Source: Planctomycetota bacterium (GTDB lineage Bacteria > Planctomycetota > GCA-002687715 > DRQF01). Taken from it: 64,000 bases of DNA. Where the stretch lies: assembly GCA_020639295.1 (NCBI GenBank), contig JACKGY010000004.1, positions 496,001 through 560,000 on the forward strand, read 5' to 3'. The notes below the pieces were generated by a model. That model was given only the letters and a program-made list of their open reading frames with translations. It searched no databases and had not been told where the DNA came from. The position numbers and the translations under genes are program-made. This document shows, piece after piece, positions 1-8,291 of this stretch. How positions within the stretch are numbered: position 1 is the stretch's first letter; each line of letters opens with the position of its first letter.

Positions 1-23
1 AGCTGCTCGGAGCGCCAGCCGCT

Positions 24-1843
24 GGGGGCTGTCGGAAAAGTCCCGATCGGCTAGACTCCCTCCGATCACGGATTGATTGGGGAGGGTCGGATGGCGGGAT
101 TTCGAGCTCCAGAGGAACGACGTTTTCAGATGGTGCTCTTTCCGGAGCGCCTGGATGACGTGATTCCGGCGGATCATCTTGTGCGCCATGTCCTTGCGCT
201 CTTCGAGTCGGAGGCGCTTTCCGGTTCGATTCAGGCGATGGAGCGGGTCTATGACCTGGCACGAGGTCGCCCGCCCTACCATCCGCGTTACATGGCTGCG
301 CTCTACGTCTACGGCATGCTGACGGGCTACCGTTCGAGCCGTCAGCTCGAGGACGCCTGCCACAATCGGATCGACGTGCGCTATCTGATGGAGTGTCAGC
401 GACCGGACCACGCGACGATTGCGGAATTCGTCGTGCGCCACGGCTCCGAGCTTCAGGGACTCTTGCGGGACACGCTGACGCTCGGTCGTCGGGCCGGCGT
501 GCTCAAGCTGAGTCGTGTGGCCCTCGACGGGACGAAGCTGAAGGCACGCGGCAGCAAGGGCTCCATCCTGCGGCGTGCTCGGATCGAGCGCGAGCTCGAG
601 GAGGCCGATCGAGAGGTCGCCCGACTTTCTTCCGAGTACGAGGAGAACGAGCGTCGGGAATCGCTGACCGGGGGCCTCGACTGGGGCGGGGATCCGGACA
701 AGACGCCGGCTCAACAGAAGCGTCGCTTCGAGCGGCAGCAACGAGCCTTGCAGGCGGCGCTCGCGGAGTTTTCCGAGCGCCAGAAGCGCTCTGCGCGAGG
801 GTCGAGCAGAGTGCAGGAACAGGTCTCGGTGACCGATCCGGAAGCCCGAGGAATGGCCGGCAAGGACGGTTGCTTCGGCCTCCACTACAACGCCCAGGTG
901 GCGGTGGACGTCGATTCCGGCATGGTCGTGGCCGTCGACCTGAACGATGAGACCGGTGATGCTGGCCAGCTCATTCCGATGGTCGAGGAGATCGAACGCA
1001 ACTGCGGCGAGAAGCCGGAAGCCGTGCTGGCCGACTCGGCCTACGGTCCGGGTCCTGATCTCACGGCATTAGAGGAAGCCGGGATCGAGGGTTTCATTGC
1101 GGTCCCCGAGGGCGAATCGATCGATGAGGAAGCTCTGGCGGCACAGCGGGAGCGGATCGCCGGAGGCGAGATTCTGACGGTCGAGGAGGTCGCTCGGATG
1201 CCACGCGGCCGCAACGGGCGCCTGCACCGACTCTGTTTCCACTATCGAGAAGACGAGGACCTATACGTCTGTCCGCTTGGTGCGCGTCTGCGCTTCGTGC
1301 GGACGCAGACCCAGAGGCTGAAGGGGCGGAAGGTCAAGCGGCGGACCTACGAGTCCGAAGACTGTAGCCGCTGCCCACTGCTCGCTTCCTGCTGCGGCGG
1401 CAGCAAGAAGGTCAGGACCATCACCAGAGACCGACATGAAGGCTCTCGCCAGAGGCTACGCCATCGGATGTCCAGCGAGCGAGGCCGCGAGATCTACCGG
1501 GCCCGCGCACCCAGCGTGGAAGGACGAATCGCGCTGATGACCGCGGTCACGGGCAGACGCCGGGTGAGCCGTTTCGGTAGGGCCGGAGCCAAGCTCGAAT
1601 GGAGCCTCGCCGCCATAGCCACCAACATCCGGGTCTTGGTGTCGGCTTGGCAGCTCGTCAAGCCGATCATCTAGCCCCCCGGGGGGGTTCTCCCCACCGA
1701 AAACGGCGCCTACGGCGCCCAAGAACCAGAACGGAACTCCGAGCCAACAGATCCCGGCTCAAACTCCTTGATTGAACGGTCCCACGAAGCCCCGGAATCC
1801 CCCCCAGCGGTGGAATCCGGCCGGCACTTTTCCGACAGCCCCC
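24..1843 (+). mobile_element. Complete IS1182-type insertion sequence
   Basis: The element is bounded by perfect 18-bp terminal inverted repeats. GGGGGCTGTCGGAAAAGT lies at 24-41 and its exact complement at 1826-1843. It carries one transposase gene. The bases on either side (GCCAGCCGCT before, GCTGGCTGGCC after) rejoin into the core of the intergenic hairpin repeat found at 36.6 and 61.9 kb, so the IS jumped into a copy of that repeat. GCT (21-23 and 1844-1846) looks like the target duplication. It could be read as 4 bp, because the G/C runs at the ends blur the boundary. Intact ends and an intact gene suggest a recent, possibly active copy. Confidence 0.9.
91..1674 (+). CDS. IS1182-family DDE transposase
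   Basis: A 527-residue transposase of the IS1182/DUF772 type that cuts and joins the ends of the surrounding IS. The ATG at 91 is chosen because GGGGAGGG sits at 79-86; an upstream in-frame TTG at 73 has no such site. The N-terminal DUF772-like region (MYxxGxLxGYRSSR style) is followed by a charged coiled segment at about residues 165-240. Candidate catalytic residues are D146 (ALDGTKLKA), D315 (LADSAYG) and E477 (PSVEGRIA). A cysteine-rich segment before the last acidic residue (CPLGARL, CSRCPLLASCC) resembles the zinc-binding insert common in this family. The reading frame is intact. Family assignment is from motif order and is secure at the DDE level. Confidence 0.9.
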   Translation: MAGFRAPEERRFQMVLFPERLDDVIPADHLVRHVLALFESEALSGSIQAMERVYDLARGRPPYHPRYMAALYVYGMLTGYRSSRQLEDACHNRIDVRYLMECQRPDHATIAEFVVRHGSELQGLLRDTLTLGRRAGVLKLSRVALDGTKLKARGSKGSILRRARIERELEEADREVARLSSEYEENERRESLTGGLDWGGDPDKTPAQQKRRFERQQRALQAALAEFSERQKRSARGSSRVQEQVSVTDPEARGMAGKDGCFGLHYNAQVAVDVDSGMVVAVDLNDETGDAGQLIPMVEEIERNCGEKPEAVLADSAYGPGPDLTALEEAGIEGFIAVPEGESIDEEALAAQRERIAGGEILTVEEVARMPRGRNGRLHRLCFHYREDEDLYVCPLGARLRFVRTQTQRLKGRKVKRRTYESEDCSRCPLLASCCGGSKKVRTITRDRHEGSRQRLRHRMSSERGREIYRARAPSVEGRIALMTAVTGRRRVSRFGRAGAKLEWSLAAIATNIRVLVSAWQLVKPII

Positions 1844-2050
1844 GCTGGCTGGCCTAGTCGAACTCGTCCGTTGCTCGCGGTCTCGCCTCGACGATCTCGT
1901 CGCCGTCGGAGTCCTCGTCGCCCTGGTCGCGCCATCGAAAGGCCGGCCAGCGGCCGGCGGACCTGCCGGCTGGGCAGCCGGCGCTCCGGAGGGCGTCGTC
2001 GGAGTTCGACTGCGCAGCGGGCGCTGCGCGGTCCGACCGGAGCAGGTGGC
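1844..2050 (+). repeat. Degenerate copy of the intergenic hairpin repeat, split by the IS
   Basis: With bases 1-23 this is a member of the repeat family seen at 36.6-37.5 and 61.9-62.9 kb. A 41-bp stretch at 1951-1991 is identical to 62096-62136 and contains the hairpin GCCGGCT-GGGC-AGCCGGC. Degenerate pieces of the GCGCTGCGCGGTCC module follow. The rest of the gap up to the exbD start (about 2051-2178) shows no gene or clear signal beyond the exbD ribosome-binding site. Confidence 0.8.
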
Positions 2051-2178
2051 GCTCGAAGCCGCCCGCCGAACGATCCGTCGTCCCCGGGCGTGTCCCCGAG
2101 CGCCCCGCGGGCCGGATCCGGGCCTTCTCGAACCGTGGGGCGCCGATCGCGTTTCGAGCAGGGAAAGGAGGGCTCGCC

Positions 2179-2694
2179 ATGACGCGCAAGAAGCCCATCG
2201 ACGAGAAGGTCGAGCTGAACATGACGCCGATGATCGACGTCACCTTCCAGCTCCTGATCTTCTTCATCGTGACCATGAAGTTCCGCCTCCTGGAGAAGAA
2301 GCTGGTCACCCACCTGCCCACGGATTTCGGTCTCACGCCCGGCTCGCCGGTCGAGGAGAACTTCGTCACCGTGAAGCTCCGTCAGCGCCGTGTCGATCCG
2401 GAACGGTCGCTCATCGAGCAGCCCACCGAGATCCTGGTCGAGGGTCAGGTGCTCGGGGAGAGGGAGCTGCTCGACCGGCTGGCGCGGTTCCGCCTCGTGG
2501 TGACCGACGCCTACGGCAAGATCGACGCCGGACCCGGCGTGCCCCATGGCCAGGTGGTCGGGGTCATCGATCTGTTCAACCGGGCCGGCTTCGATCGGGT
2601 CAGTTTCGTCGGCCTCCAGGGCCTGCGGAGCGGGTCCGAACTCGAGGCCCTCGGGCTCCGGTTGCGGAGCGAACTGGCGGCACCGCTCCATTGA
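2179..2694 (+). CDS. exbD: ExbD/TolR-family biopolymer transport protein
   Basis: A 171-residue inner-membrane protein of the ExbD/TolR family, which harnesses the proton gradient together with an ExbB/TolQ partner to energise the outer membrane. The hallmark NMTPMIDVTFQLLIFFIVT is at about residues 14-32, with the family's conserved Asp in the single membrane helix. The remainder is a periplasmic domain ending near residue 160. AAAGGAGGG precedes the ATG with suitable spacing. No exbB/tolQ gene lies next to it. The DNA immediately upstream is repeat sequence carrying an IS, and a strong terminator follows, so it is an orphan or the last gene of an operon cut off from its partner. Confidence 0.9.
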   Translation: MTRKKPIDEKVELNMTPMIDVTFQLLIFFIVTMKFRLLEKKLVTHLPTDFGLTPGSPVEENFVTVKLRQRRVDPERSLIEQPTEILVEGQVLGERELLDRLARFRLVVTDAYGKIDAGPGVPHGQVVGVIDLFNRAGFDRVSFVGLQGLRSGSELEALGLRLRSELAAPLH

Positions 2695-2699
2695 CCCCC

Positions 2700-2735
2700 G
2701 TCGCGGCCGGGGCCGGTCCCGGCCGCGACCTTTTT
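2700..2735 (+). terminator. Rho-independent terminator after exbD
   Basis: A 12-bp perfect stem, GTCGCGGCCGGG / CCCGGCCGCGAC, with a 6-nt loop is followed by CTTTTT. It starts 5 nt after the exbD stop codon. Confidence 0.92.
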
Positions 2736-2799
2736 GAAACCGCCCAAACCGCCACTACGTCTGGACTTGCGGGAGCGGGATACCCTTTGCCCGGAGCAC

Positions 2800-2829
2800 T
2801 TGACATGCTCTTGAAGGGTTATGTAGAAT
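2800..2829 (+). promoter_or_regulatory. Sigma70-type promoter for the secretin gene
   Basis: TTGACA at 2800-2805, an 18-bp spacer, and TAGAAT at 2824-2829. Predicted transcription would start near 2836, giving a 5' leader of about 165 nt before the secretin ATG. This is the best consensus match in the first part of the window and it sits just after the exbD terminator. Confidence 0.75.
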
Positions 2830-3001
2830 CCCGCCCCGACAAGGGCCACGTCCGTCCTTATCTAGCGGCGGCACCGACCCTTAGAGCATAGGGAAAAGGG
2901 AAATCGTAAGAGCGCGCGACCGGGGAACCGCCGCGTTCTTCGCCTCCGTCATGACAAGTCGCCCCCGGATAGCGGGCCACCTTCCTCGCGAAAGGTCTGA
3001 C

Positions 3002-5554
3002 ATGATCCAAATGAAAAGGCTCCATCTGTTCATCCTGCTCATGAGCGCGCTCGCCGTTCTCGGCGCCTGCTCCTCGGACGAGACCTCGAGCGATGCCGGG
3101 ATGATGGAGGAGAGTGCCAGCACCAGCGCCACGGAAATGGGCGCGATGCAGGACGAGAGCGTCTCCGGCCAGAAGAAGCAGGCCTGGGTCGACGCCTACC
3201 TCGAGATGGCCGACAAGATGATCGCCGCCGGCAAGCTGGCCGAAGCCAAGTCGGAGGTCCTGACCGCCCTCAACATTGATCCCAAGAACGCGGCCGCCAC
3301 GGCCAAGCTCCAGGAGATCTCGATCATGATGGGCGAGGGCGCCGCGACCCAGGACCTCGCCAACGAGGTCGTCGCCCACAAGAAGGCGATGCGCGCCAAG
3401 CAGGTGGCCGAGGTCAACGACCGCTACACCCAGGCGCTGCAGGCCTACAACCGCGGTGAACTCGAGGATGCCAAGAAGCAGCTCGAGCTCGCCCGTCTGG
3501 TGATCGAGTACGACGCCTACCAGACCGACTTCGCCGGCCAGGCGGAGAACGTCAAGAAGCTCGCCGCCGAGGTGCAGCGCGAGATCGAGCGCACCGCCGC
3601 CGCTCGCGAGCGCAAGCAGTACGAGGACGCCTACGATCGTCTCAAGGCCGAGGAGGACCGCGACCAGGCGCGGCGCACCGAGGCCGTCCGGGCGATGATG
3701 ATCGAGGCCTACGAGGCCTTCGAGCGCCAGGACTTCGACGACTCCGAGCACATCGCCCAGAACGTGCTCGACATGACCCCGGCCTTCCGGCCGGCCAAGG
3801 ATCTGGTCGAGATGAGCCGTCAGGCCCGCTCGGTCGCCTGGCGCGAGGCCTACTACAACAAGCGTCGCGAGCAGATCCAGGCCTGGAAGACCGAGATGCG
3901 TGACGTCCAGGTTCCCTGGACCCGCATCATCCAGTTCCCGGCCCGCAGCGTCTGGGACGACATCACCGCCAAGCGCGCCGCCAACGACGCCGTGGCCGAT
4001 GCCCTCGAGGACAGCGAGGCCGTCCGCGTCCTGAAGAACAAGCTCGCGGTCGAGACCGTGAACTGGAGCTTCGAGGACATGACCCTGGCCGAGGTCATCA
4101 CCTTCATCCGTGATACCCAGGCGGTGAACATCTACGCCTCGCGGATGGCGACCGAGGAGAAGGGCGAGGAGACCGTCAACTTCAGCGTTCGCGAGCTGAA
4201 CTTCGGCGACGCCCTCCGCACCGCCCTCCAGCCTCTCGAGCTGACCTACACCTTCCGCAACAACGCCATCGTCGTCGTCGGCAAGACCGAGGCCTCCGGC
4301 CAGGTCATTCCCCGCGTCTACGAGGTCCGCGACCTGACCATCCAGCTGCCCGACTTCCGGCCGCCGAACCTCTCGCTGCGTCCCGGCCCGGCCGGCGAGG
4401 CCTCGGCCATCGCCGTCTTCGGCGAGGAGGGCGAGCCGGTCCGCGAGACCGAGCCCGAGCAGCTCATCGACCTGGTCCGTGACAACGTCCGGCCGACCAG
4501 CTGGGAGATCGAGGGTCGCAGCCTCGAGCTGTCCGCCGGTCAGCTCGTCGCCGTCACCACCCCCGAGGTGCACCGCGAGATCGACAACTTCCTCGAGGAC
4601 CTCCGCCGCTTCACCAAGGTCATCGTCCACGTCGAGACCCGGGTGATCGCCATCCGCGAGGGCTTCCTCTCCGAGTTCGGCGTCGACGTCCGCGGCCTCG
4701 GCGGCACCAACCCGGGCAGCATCGCGCTGCTCGACGACGTCGTGAACGGCCCGGTGAACAACGCCTCGGCCGGTCGTGACAACGGTGGCGCGGGCCTGCC
4801 GGCCGCCGGCGCCCAGTCGCCTTCCTCGGGTGCCTTCTTCCAGGACGGCAACACCCTCGACTTCCGTAGCCGCAGCGAGAACATCTTCAACAACGCGCTC
4901 GGCAGCATGCTCAGCAACACCGGTGGCGCCACCATCGGCTTCACCTTCCTCGACGACATCGAGCTGGGCGTCGTCTTCGACGCGGTCGAGAAGTCGGCCT
5001 TCGCCAACGTCCTCACCGCGCCGCGCCTGACCATCTACAACAACCAGCGCGCCAACCTGACCCTGGTCAACCAGGTCGCCTACATCAAGGACTACGACGT
5101 CGAGGTGGCCCAGACGGCCTTCATCGCCGACCCGCTGGTGGACATCGTCCAGGACGGCCTCGTCCTCGACGTGCGCCCCACGGTCAGCCATGACCGGCGC
5201 TACGTCACCCTCGAGCTCCGTCCGACCGTCGCCATCCTGGCCCGTCCGATCCAGACCTTCGTGACCCCGCTCGCCGGCCTCACCACGAACGTCATCATCG
5301 AGCTCCCCGAGCTCGAGTACCGCGCCGCGGCGACGACCGTGCGCGTGCCGGATCGCGGCTGGGTGGTCATCGGCGGGCTCAAGAGCGTGACCACGGTCGA
5401 CCGTCGCAGCGAGGTCCCGATCCTCTCCGACATCCCGATCCTCTCCTTCTTCTTCTCGCGGAAGGGTCGTTCGGACGAGGTCTCGGACCTGATCCTCCTG
5501 CTCCACGTCCAGATCGTCGATCTGGAGGAGGAAGAGGCTCGCCTGGCCCGCTGA
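3002..5554 (+). CDS. Secretin (GspD/PilQ-like) lipoprotein with N-terminal TPR/coiled region
   Basis: An 850-residue outer-membrane secretin, the multimeric gate used by type II secretion and type IV pili. The ATG at 3002 follows an AAAGG site and gives a lipoprotein signal peptide ending LGAC, with C23 as the lipid anchor. Residues about 60-280 are charged, helical and TPR-like. A short secretin N-domain lies at about 350-420. The C-terminal secretin domain runs from about 560 to 840, with FANVLTAPRLTIYNNQ near 666 and VPDRGWVVIGGLKS near 782 as clear family signatures. It has its own promoter and a terminator-like hairpin, so it is separate from the pseudopilin operon at 14-32 kb that it probably serves. 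The exact system (T2SS or T4P) is not settled by sequence. Confidence 0.88.
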   Translation: MIQMKRLHLFILLMSALAVLGACSSDETSSDAGMMEESASTSATEMGAMQDESVSGQKKQAWVDAYLEMADKMIAAGKLAEAKSEVLTALNIDPKNAAATAKLQEISIMMGEGAATQDLANEVVAHKKAMRAKQVAEVNDRYTQALQAYNRGELEDAKKQLELARLVIEYDAYQTDFAGQAENVKKLAAEVQREIERTAAARERKQYEDAYDRLKAEEDRDQARRTEAVRAMMIEAYEAFERQDFDDSEHIAQNVLDMTPAFRPAKDLVEMSRQARSVAWREAYYNKRREQIQAWKTEMRDVQVPWTRIIQFPARSVWDDITAKRAANDAVADALEDSEAVRVLKNKLAVETVNWSFEDMTLAEVITFIRDTQAVNIYASRMATEEKGEETVNFSVRELNFGDALRTALQPLELTYTFRNNAIVVVGKTEASGQVIPRVYEVRDLTIQLPDFRPPNLSLRPGPAGEASAIAVFGEEGEPVRETEPEQLIDLVRDNVRPTSWEIEGRSLELSAGQLVAVTTPEVHREIDNFLEDLRRFTKVIVHVETRVIAIREGFLSEFGVDVRGLGGTNPGSIALLDDVVNGPVNNASAGRDNGGAGLPAAGAQSPSSGAFFQDGNTLDFRSRSENIFNNALGSMLSNTGGATIGFTFLDDIELGVVFDAVEKSAFANVLTAPRLTIYNNQRANLTLVNQVAYIKDYDVEVAQTAFIADPLVDIVQDGLVLDVRPTVSHDRRYVTLELRPTVAILARPIQTFVTPLAGLTTNVIIELPELEYRAAATTVRVPDRGWVVIGGLKSVTTVDRRSEVPILSDIPILSFFFSRKGRSDEVSDLILLLHVQIVDLEEEEARLAR

Positions 5555-5573
5555 GTCCGGTTCCGATCGTCGC

Positions 5574-5604
5574 GAGCCCCCGGAGCCCGAGGTTCCGGGG
5601 GCTC
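5574..5604 (+). terminator. Terminator-like hairpin after the secretin gene
   Basis: An inverted repeat of 11 bp, GAGCCCCCGGA / TCCGGGGGCTC, surrounds a 9-nt loop 20 nt after the secretin stop. It lacks a clean T tract (GCTCGTTTCC follows), so termination strength is uncertain. Confidence 0.6.
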
Positions 5605-5712
5605 GCTCGTTTCCGGGGTGATTGAAGCCCGGCGGCGGAAAGGCCGCGTATTCACCATCGGCTCGCCGGGTCCTTGTTGCCAGAATGAGGACGACCCGGG
5701 ACCTGGAGCCGG

Positions 5713-6459
5713 ATGACCACGATGAACCGCAAGCTGGACGCGATCTTCTTCGACATCGACGACACGCTGTTCTCCACCACGCGCTTCGCGGAGACCGCGC
5801 GCCGGAGCAGCATCGAGGCGATGATCAGGCTCGGGTTGCGCATCGAGGCCGAGGAGGCCTACAAGGAACTCCTCGAGGTGATCAGCGAGTTCAGCAGCAA
5901 CTACGGCAACCACTACGACAAGCTGCTCTCGCGCCTGCCGGCCGCCGCCACCGCCGGATTGCATCAGAGCCTGCTCGTGGCCGCCGCGGTCGTCGCCTAT
6001 CACGAGACCAAGTTCCGCGAGCTGGCCACCTACGAGGACGTGCTGGAGGTGATGCAGCTCCTCGCCCAGTCCCGCCTCGAACTCGGCATCATCACCTCGG
6101 GGCTGCGCATCAAGCAGGCCGAGAAGATCATCCGTCTGCAGATCGCCCGTTTCCTCAACCCGCGGGGCATCTTCATCACCGACGAGGTCGGCATCGGCAA
6201 GCCGAACCCGAAGCTCTTCCTCCGCGCCTGCTCGGTGCTCGATCTCGATCCGCGCCGCACCATGTACGTGGGTGACCATCCCACCAACGACATCGACCCG
6301 GCCAACGAGGTCGGCATGATCACGGTCTGGAACAAGCGCGAGGGCAAGCACATCGACAAGCGTGGCGTCACCCGACCGGACTACGTGATCTACAACTTCA
6401 TCGACCTGCTCGACCTGCTGCAGCGCGACTTCGGCTTCGATTTCGGTCTGGTGGTCTGA
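5713..6459 (+). CDS. HAD-superfamily (subfamily IA) phosphatase
   Basis: A 248-residue haloacid-dehalogenase-type hydrolase. All four motifs are visible: FFDIDDTLF (nucleophile D14 and acid D16), ITSG (motif II), the Lys of GIGKPNPKLF (motif III) and YVGDHPTNDI (motif IV). The insert between motif I and motif II is the helical cap of subfamily I. It resembles the small-molecule phosphatases annotated as putative hydrolases in archaea and bacteria; the substrate cannot be read from sequence. It lies 17 bp before asnB in the same direction and may be co-transcribed. The ATG at 5713 is preceded by GGAG; a second in-frame ATG three codons later is possible. Confidence 0.85.
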   Translation: MTTMNRKLDAIFFDIDDTLFSTTRFAETARRSSIEAMIRLGLRIEAEEAYKELLEVISEFSSNYGNHYDKLLSRLPAAATAGLHQSLLVAAAVVAYHETKFRELATYEDVLEVMQLLAQSRLELGIITSGLRIKQAEKIIRLQIARFLNPRGIFITDEVGIGKPNPKLFLRACSVLDLDPRRTMYVGDHPTNDIDPANEVGMITVWNKREGKHIDKRGVTRPDYVIYNFIDLLDLLQRDFGFDFGLVV

Positions 6460-6476
6460 GGGCGGGCCTGATCCGA

Positions 6477-8291
6477 ATGTGCGGAATCGTCGGATACATC
6501 GACCCTGAGGGGGGCGCCGCGATCGACCTCGAGGCCATGCTCGGCGCCGTCGCCCACCGTGGCCCCGACGAGTCGAGGCTGCTCCGGCAGGGCACGGTCG
6601 GGCTCGGCAGCGCGCGGCTCGCGCTCGTGGGCGGGCCGCAAGGCGCGCAGCCTCGCCGCTCGGAACGCGGCAGCCTGCTGGCGCTGAACGGCGAGATCTA
6701 CAACTGGCGCGATCTGGGCGACGACGAGGGCGAGGGAGAGGGCGAGTCCGACACCGCCACCCTCCACGACCTGCTCGACCGCGAGGGCCCGGAGATCCTC
6801 GCGCAGCTGCGTGGTGGCTTCGCCCTCGCCTGGGCCCCGAAGCCCGGACGTCTCCTGCTCGCGCGCGATCCCTTCGGTCAGCGGCCGCTCTACTGGGCTC
6901 GCCTCGGCCGGGCCCTGATCTTCGCCTCCGAGATCCGCGCGCTTCATGCCGCGGGCCTCGCCCGGGGCGTCGACCAGGCGGCTCTCGCCTCGCTGCTCCG
7001 CTGGCAGTTCCTCGCTCCCGGCCGCTCCCTGCACGCCGGCGTCACCGCCCTGGCGCCCGGCGAGATCCTCGATCTGCGGCTCAAGGGCGAGTCGCTGTCC
7101 TTCCGGCGCCGGCGGATCGATCTCGCCGAACTGGCCCTCGGGGCCGGCGAGGACGAGATCGGCGACCTGCTCCACGAGTCGGCCTGGCTCCAGGGCCGCG
7201 GCGAGGTGGCCACCGGCATCCTGCTCTCCGGGGGTCTCGACTCGACCGCGACCCTCGCCCTCCTCGACCGCGAGGGACGGCGTCCCGACCGGGCCTTTCT
7301 CGGCTGGTTTCCCGAGGGACCGGCGGAGATCGACGAGCGGCCCTTCGCGCGGCTCGCCGCCGAGACCTTCGGCCTGCCGCTGGTCGAGCTGCCGATCCAC
7401 GCCGCGGACTTCGCCGCCGCCCTGCCGCGGACCATCGCGGCGCTGGAGGAACCCCTGGCCGGACCGGGCGCGGTCTCGCAGCTTCTGCTCTGTGAACGCG
7501 CGGCCGCCGAGGTTCGGGTGCTCTTCGGCGGGCAGGGCGGCGACGAACTCTTCGGCGGCTACGAGCGACTGCGCATCCTGGCCGCGCTCGAGGCCGGCCT
7601 CGAAGCCGACTTCCATCCGGCCTACGCGCCGCTCGCGACCAGGATGCTCGCCGCCCGCGAGCGGTCGCCCGGCGATTCCCTGGCGGCCTATCGGGCCGCG
7701 GTCGATCGCGGCTCGGCTCTCGCCGAGCTGGGCAACGACCGGGCCCGGGAGCTGCTCGGCGGCGCTCCCGATCTGCGCGACCTCCTGCCCGAGGCACCGG
7801 CCGGCGCCACCGCCTTCGCCGCGGCCTTCGAATGGCAGGTCCTGCTCCCGGGACTGCTCCAGGTCGACGATCGCTGCTGCGCCGCCTTCGGTATCGAGGG
7901 CCGCTCCATCTTCCTCGACCAGGCCCTCGCCGCCGAGCTCCTGGCGATGCCGCTCGCGCGGCGGAGTCCCGCCGGCTCGCCGCGGGCGCTCTTCCATCGC
8001 CTGCTCGATCCCATCCTGCCCCCGGCGATCGCGGCCCGGCGCGAGAAGCTGGGCTTTCCCTTGCCGCTGGCATCCTGGTGGCGCGGTCCCCTGCGCGAGC
8101 TGGCGCGGGACGAGTTGGGGACGGCCGCGACGGCGGGCCGTGGCCTGGTCGATGCGAAGGGGCTCGATCGCCTGCTCGAGGACGACGGCCAGGGCGGCCG
8201 ACTGATCTACTTCCTGCTGATGCTCGAGCTGTGGTTCCGGCGACTCGAGGCGGGCCGCGCCGGCGGCGCCATGGAGGACCAAGTCCGGTGA
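6477..8291 (+). CDS. asnB: Asparagine synthetase (glutamine-hydrolysing)
   Basis: A 604-residue class II amidotransferase that makes asparagine (or amidates another carboxylate) using glutamine and ATP. The protein begins MCGIVGYI, so Cys2 becomes the N-terminal nucleophile after Met removal, which fixes the start at 6477. The glutaminase domain, with HRGPDES and LNGEIYNW, covers about the first 190 residues. The synthetase domain carries the PP-loop LLSGGLDSTATL at about 249-260. It overlaps the next gene by 4 nt (GTGA), so the two are translationally coupled. Next to a TMTC-like membrane protein it could be a cell-surface or exosortase-type AsnB paralogue rather than the house-keeping enzyme. 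Confidence 0.9.
   Translation: MCGIVGYIDPEGGAAIDLEAMLGAVAHRGPDESRLLRQGTVGLGSARLALVGGPQGAQPRRSERGSLLALNGEIYNWRDLGDDEGEGEGESDTATLHDLLDREGPEILAQLRGGFALAWAPKPGRLLLARDPFGQRPLYWARLGRALIFASEIRALHAAGLARGVDQAALASLLRWQFLAPGRSLHAGVTALAPGEILDLRLKGESLSFRRRRIDLAELALGAGEDEIGDLLHESAWLQGRGEVATGILLSGGLDSTATLALLDREGRRPDRAFLGWFPEGPAEIDERPFARLAAETFGLPLVELPIHAADFAAALPRTIAALEEPLAGPGAVSQLLLCERAAAEVRVLFGGQGGDELFGGYERLRILAALEAGLEADFHPAYAPLATRMLAARERSPGDSLAAYRAAVDRGSALAELGNDRARELLGGAPDLRDLLPEAPAGATAFAAAFEWQVLLPGLLQVDDRCCAAFGIEGRSIFLDQALAAELLAMPLARRSPAGSPRALFHRLLDPILPPAIAARREKLGFPLPLASWWRGPLRELARDELGTAATAGRGLVDAKGLDRLLEDDGQGGRLIYFLLMLELWFRRLEAGRAGGAMEDQVR

Noticed and set aside
2858..5506. 882-residue open frame on the minus strand opposite the secretin gene
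   Set aside because: It is the complement of a high-GC gene; its translation is rich in Val/Glu/Asp/Leu/Gly with no domain, while the plus strand encodes a clear secretin.
7832..8287. Long upstream extension of the TMTC-like gene overlapping asnB
   Set aside because: The upstream 152 codons are an out-of-frame reading of asnB; the GTG at 8288 overlapping the asnB stop leads directly into a membrane helix.
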